DNA of 64,000 nucleotides, taken from Oegoconia quadripuncta. Taxonomy: Eukaryota > Arthropoda > Insecta > Lepidoptera > Autostichidae. Every line of letters starts with the position of its first letter. Position 1 is the first letter of the stretch. Below are positions 60,593 to 64,000 of the stretch, piece after piece. A program made the position numbers and the translations under genes. The notes beneath the pieces were generated by a model. It saw only the letters and a program-made list of their open reading frames with translations. It was not told the origin of the DNA and made no database searches. The stretch is taken from the NCBI GenBank assembly GCA_949316235.1, contig OX438754.1, positions 8,603,501-8,667,500 of the forward strand, written 5' to 3'.

Positions 60593-61078
60593 CACAACAT
60601 TCGTAATCTTAACACATCACATTACGGCGACTTTGAAGTACTAAATATGATTAGACCGCCATTTAAAGAAAATATTAGGAATTATTTACAATTGCCAGTT
60701 GATTTCGGCCTAGCACTTGGCCGAATTGCTGCGGCTTTTGTAATTGAAGCATTTAAAAACCAAAACACCCGACTGCATCTTTTGTATTTCGCAGGCGCCA
60801 TGTTGTATATATTTTAGCATAAAATCAAACCAAATATATGTGCCAACTACAAAACCCGGAGCAATTCGGCCAAGTGCCTGGCCGAAATCAACAAGCTTTT
60901 GTAATGTCGGGGAAAATTAATATTATTGTCACTTCTTATTCATTATTTATAAAACACTTGACACATACGAGTAATTTAGATAGGTCTGTGGGTTATGATA
61001 ATGTATGACATATTTAATTATAATTTTACATCGCTATAGTAATAAAAATTAAATAAATTTCTATGCTAGTCTAAGTTT
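60593..61078. other. AT-rich DNA with a short inverted repeat
   Basis: GATTTCGGCCTAGCACTTGGCCGAATTGC near 60.70 kb and GAGCAATTCGGCCAAGTGCC plus GGCCGAAATCAACA near 60.87 kb are reverse complements, about 180 bp apart. Together they form a small foldback element of about 60.69-60.90 kb. Confidence 0.6.
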
Positions 61079-61335
61079 GTTTCATCATCAAGAGCCTTAC
61101 ACTTCCCCACTATTGGGACACAGCCTCCTCTCACTGCTGGTGAATTAGGATTGTCAGATTAAAGTGGCCACCTGACAGTTAGTGTTATAATGCGCCCCTG
61201 TAGGCCAGCGACTTGGCTTAACGACTGCCCTGATACCGGACCCGACTATTTAAAGTGTCCTCCGAACCACGGAAACACTTGTATCAAAGCCATTAGGAGT
61301 CACCCATCCAAGGACTAACCGCTAAGTTTGTTCGT
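61079..61335 (-). mobile_element. 5S rRNA-derived SINE (family D), minus copy
   Basis: Tail ATCATCAAGAGCCTTACACT and CCCCACTATTGGGACACAGC at the left; CACCTGACAGTTAGTGTTAT and CAGCGACTTGGCTTAACGAC in the middle; 5S-like CACCCATCCAAGGACTAACC then CTAAGTTTGTTCG at the right. It has the best-preserved tail of the four copies. Confidence 0.82.
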
Positions 61336-62129
61336 TAAGATCTACTTGTATTTGACATTTATCTTCAACACAATATCCAACTTGGAATTACACTAGTTTT
61401 ATTTACAAAACGATAAAATAATATTTTATCAAATTAATTATATATTTCGAAATGTAGGTACACAAAATGTACGATAGTTATTGAAATTATGTGCCATGTA
61501 TAAGACATAACCAATTGCTACAAACACTTTTAAACACCTACGCTGGTATCACAAAAGAGAAACCTTATAACAAAGCTAATATTAGACAATCATTTCCTGT
61601 CAAGAGGGAGGCATCTCCCACCCTGACGGATCGAGGGGTGGATGAAAATACCTCCTCGTCTCCAGATTTCGCAGTCGCCGTGTTCGAGTGTGAATCTGAA
61701 TACTTATTTTTTTCTGTTGGTATGATGAATGGATTTTTAATATCCTTTTGCAGCTGTCTGAAATCGAAGGTAGTTTGAAAAATTCACGACTGAAGACTCA
61801 ACGTCTTTGCAATATTTTGATTCTGTTAGAAATGGAAAAGGATTCTGTTTAACTTCTGCAAGTGGATTGATAAGTTAGTTTAAATTCGTGATTTTAATTA
61901 TGGTTGTAGAGTAAAATGTGATAGGCTCTTAAAATCAAAATTGTTTTATCAAAATTCAACCATCTTAAGAATAAAAAGATGAATCATAACTTAAGAATGT
62001 GGTCTCCATTGATAGCTTGACCATAACACGGTTAAAAAAATATTTGCTGGTAGATAAGCTCTACAATGTACAGCGTGCACGATCAAGTAATATTGTTTTA
62101 GCGCATGTTAAAAAAACATTAAAAAATAA
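61336..62129. other. AT-rich DNA with one GC-richer frame
   Basis: A 95-codon plus frame (61491..61778, GTG start) includes SFPVKREASPTLTDRG at its GC-richer middle and runs to a weak donor-like GAAG/GTAGTT near 61769. I do not recognise it and do not call it a gene; an exon fragment is possible. Confidence 0.35.
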
Positions 62130-62345
62130 ATGTCTCCGTCATGTCGAAAGTTAGTACGGACAGGCAACAAGACATCAGCATCCAGAGACGTCTCAATACA
62201 AGTCTGGCGTACGGTTGGCAAAAAACGTGCCGGCCGCTCTCACGGCACGACTCTATTACGAGTCCGCCGCGAATAAATAAAACATGACGGGCCCTTCTCA
62301 CGTACCTACATACACACCCATTTCGCATGTATGCCTGTGCGGATG
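62130..62345. promoter_or_regulatory. GC-rich island
   Basis: AACGTGCCGGCCGCTCTCAC and CGAGTCCGCCGCGAATAAAT lie in a block of about 215 bp that is GC-rich against AT-rich flanks. It resembles no repeat in the window. Promoter, leader exon or enhancer are all possible; strand unknown. Confidence 0.28.
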
Positions 62346-62865
62346 TTAACAGATCTTGATTTGGTGTATGTGATTTTAGACGTTTTCGCCCGAGCTTTGG
62401 GAATTGTATGAATAAAATCGACGATTATCTTCATTGCGCTTGATCAGACGTCAACCAACACCATTTCTTCCTAATTAGTTCAGCCTGAGCTATTTTAAAC
62501 TTTGTTGAATCACTTTTATCAGTTCATTGTCCAAAAATATCCAGTCCTATATTATTTTAATATGATCGGTGGCTTTTATATCGATCTCAGTCCCAATAAT
62601 GTTATAAATAGGAATTTTGGAAGTCTCTCAAACCCGGTGATACAGATCTTGCATATTGATCTTATATTGTGTCTGCTTGGTGTGGTAAATAACGTTATAA
62701 CGTGCAGACATTGAATGAAATTTGGAACACAGATGGGCTATATGTGTTGGATTAACATATAGGGTTACTCTTTATGGTGGAGCTGAGCACGAAAAATTTA
62801 TAAATTTCATGTTATATTACTCTCTTATAAACATATTTTATGAATACAATAAACTAATGGAAATT

Positions 62866-62962
62866 AACAATACAATACAATACAAATCACTTTATTGTAC
62901 AAAAGGAGAACATACATTTTACAAAATACAATACTGATAAGAGTACAATTAGGCGGCCTTAT
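62866..62962 (-). mobile_element. Retroelement 3' tail with (AATAC)n, minus
   Basis: ACAATACAATACAATACAAA, then TCACTTTATTGTACAAAAGG and TACAATTAGGCGGCCTTATC. The same kind of tail in plus orientation is nested in the SINE at 56.42 kb. Confidence 0.6.
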
Positions 62963-63034
62963 CACTATTTACAATGTAGATTAAGTAAAAGTTTTAGAAC
63001 ACCAGAAATTATCTACTCTATTCCTATAATCCTA

Positions 63035-63106
63035 TTTTTTTTTATGCACAACGGGTTCGTACTTGACCTCAACCACACCTAATGTTAAGTGAAGATGAGG
63101 TCGAAT
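63035..63106 (-). mobile_element. SINE family A tail fragment, minus
   Basis: TTTTTATGCACAACGGGTTC, GTACTTGACCTCAACCACAC and TTAAGTGAAGATGAGGTCG match the last 70 bp of the family in reverse. Confidence 0.85.
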
Positions 63107-63339
63107 CCTATAGTAAAAATAGAAGTATTAAAATAGTAATATTATATAGAAACCTTTTTAATTTCTCTAAAATAAACTTACCTACTTAATGTTCACAGGA
63201 ATATTTTAAGTTTCATTGTAATTGACGCTTTCGTTTTGCAAGTCATTGATCAACTTCATTAGTTGCTTCAGTCTGTTGTGTATTTTCTACAAATATTTTC
63301 AGCACTGTGTGTGGTAGCATAGATTAACTAATAGCATGG

Positions 63340-63460
63340 CGACGCTCGCAGACGACAATAAAAACATGCGCGTGAGCACCGACGCTACATTAACGCGCCC
63401 GCCATAGTTGGCACCTCGCTAACTCCGCCCGCTGGCAACCTAACTGATATAAGTCCGTAG
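63340..63460. promoter_or_regulatory. GC-rich island
   Basis: ATGGCGACGCTCGCAGACGA, CATGCGCGTGAGCACCGACG, AACGCGCCCGCCATAGTTGG, CTCCGCCCGCTGGCAACC. Many CpGs in about 120 bp within AT-rich DNA. Role unknown; promoter-like. Confidence 0.3.
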
Positions 63461-63698
63461 TGATGGATGGAGACTTTACAGATTATATCGATGATTTTGT
63501 TTGAAAATATTCATCGATTCATAGATGATTGATTAAAATTGTATCTAAACATATTGATAATGGAAGTTTAACTATTATAAAAATATTAATATTAAAAAAT
63601 AATCTTCGATACAAATTCGAATATCTTGGTAATGTTAGGACGGGTTTCCATCAAACATGGATAAGAATCCGCGTTTGAAATAATAATAATTATAATAA

Positions 63699-63915
63699 TT
63701 ATTTCGGACACTTACACCAATCATCAGATCCCAAACTAAGCAAACTTGTACTATAGATACTACTGATAACGGATAAACATCCAAAAATATTTCGTATATA
63801 CATAAATATACATATATAGTTCGTATTCATCACACAAGCATTTACACTCGCGAAATTCGAACCTGCAACTTGGTTTCGCTTATAGGTTCACTATCCACTA
63901 CACCAATCGGTCGCC
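63699..63915 (-). mobile_element. SINE family B copy, full length, minus
   Basis: ACACTTACACCAATCATCAG, TAACGGATAAACATCC, CGCGAAATTCGAACCTGCAA (reverse of box B) and CACTATCCACTACACCAATC (reverse of box A). Confidence 0.9.
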
Positions 63916-64000
63916 TGCATTGAAATTGTTTTACATCCACTCACACAGAAATTCCAAATCTTCAATATTATAACAGTTCTTTTGTGTTGGTTGCTTAAAA

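Larger units (their letters stand above)
13719..64000 (-). other. Antp: Leader introns and/or upstream regulatory DNA of Antp
   Basis: Lies 5' of the Antp coding exon on its strand. Because the coding exon opens with a splice acceptor, at least part of this region must be intron of the leader. No other protein-coding gene is recognised in 50 kb, which fits the very large, gene-poor upstream regions usual for Antp in insects. Promoter positions are not established. Confidence 0.6.

Noticed and set aside
61491..61778. 95-codon plus frame with a Ser/Thr/Asp-rich middle
   Set aside because: Starts at GTG, unrecognised, and only a weak donor at its end. Left as a possible exon fragment, not called.

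Overview
This window is animal nuclear DNA, almost certainly lepidopteran (butterfly or moth). It is AT-rich and contains no prokaryotic-style gene array. It is crowded with short interspersed elements carrying tRNA-like or 5S-rRNA-like heads, LINE 3' ends and small inverted-repeat transposons of kinds common in Lepidoptera. The only confidently recognised protein-coding sequence is on the minus strand at 12871..13531. It is the first coding exon of the Hox gene Antennapedia (Antp), encoding the conserved N-terminus through the YPWM hexapeptide and ending at a phase-1 splice donor. The same exon appears to begin at 13718 with a strong splice acceptor, so about 187 nt of 5' leader precede the start codon, and an in-frame TGA lies upstream of it.

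Layout. Positions 1-12870 are the Antp intron between the hexapeptide exon and the homeobox exon; I found no homeobox in the window, so it must lie beyond position 1. Positions 13719-64000 are upstream of the coding exon on the Antp strand, so they are leader introns and/or upstream regulatory DNA on the side where Ubx would be expected. Within this AT-rich stretch are several GC/CpG-rich islands (about 13.8-14.3, 30.06-30.24, 36.0-36.26, 51.4-52.5, 57.7-57.8, 59.04-59.1, 62.13-62.35 and 63.34-63.46 kb). The best candidate for an Antp leader exon is 52310-52514 on the minus strand. It is framed by an acceptor and a donor, carries two overlapping inverted repeats, and sits next to a roughly 550-bp CpG-rich stretch.

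Mobile DNA. I see at least fourteen copies or fragments of one tRNA-like SINE family (A) and eight of a second (B). There are three of a third (C), one internally inverted, and four of a SINE whose head resembles 5S rRNA (D). Foldback or MITE-like elements lie at 0.84-1.21, 3.08-3.42, 18.95-19.22, 24.72-24.86 and 44.43-45.35 kb. The last has terminal repeats of about 268 bp, TA flanks and a 57-codon transposase-tail-like remnant. 

How the parts may work together: Antp is a homeodomain transcription factor that specifies thoracic segments, and large introns with distant promoters are usual for it. Recurrent GCGCCAYCT words resemble the core of the insect CTCF insulator motif and could matter in a Hox cluster, though some sit in repeats. 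Every regulatory assignment here is inference from sequence alone.
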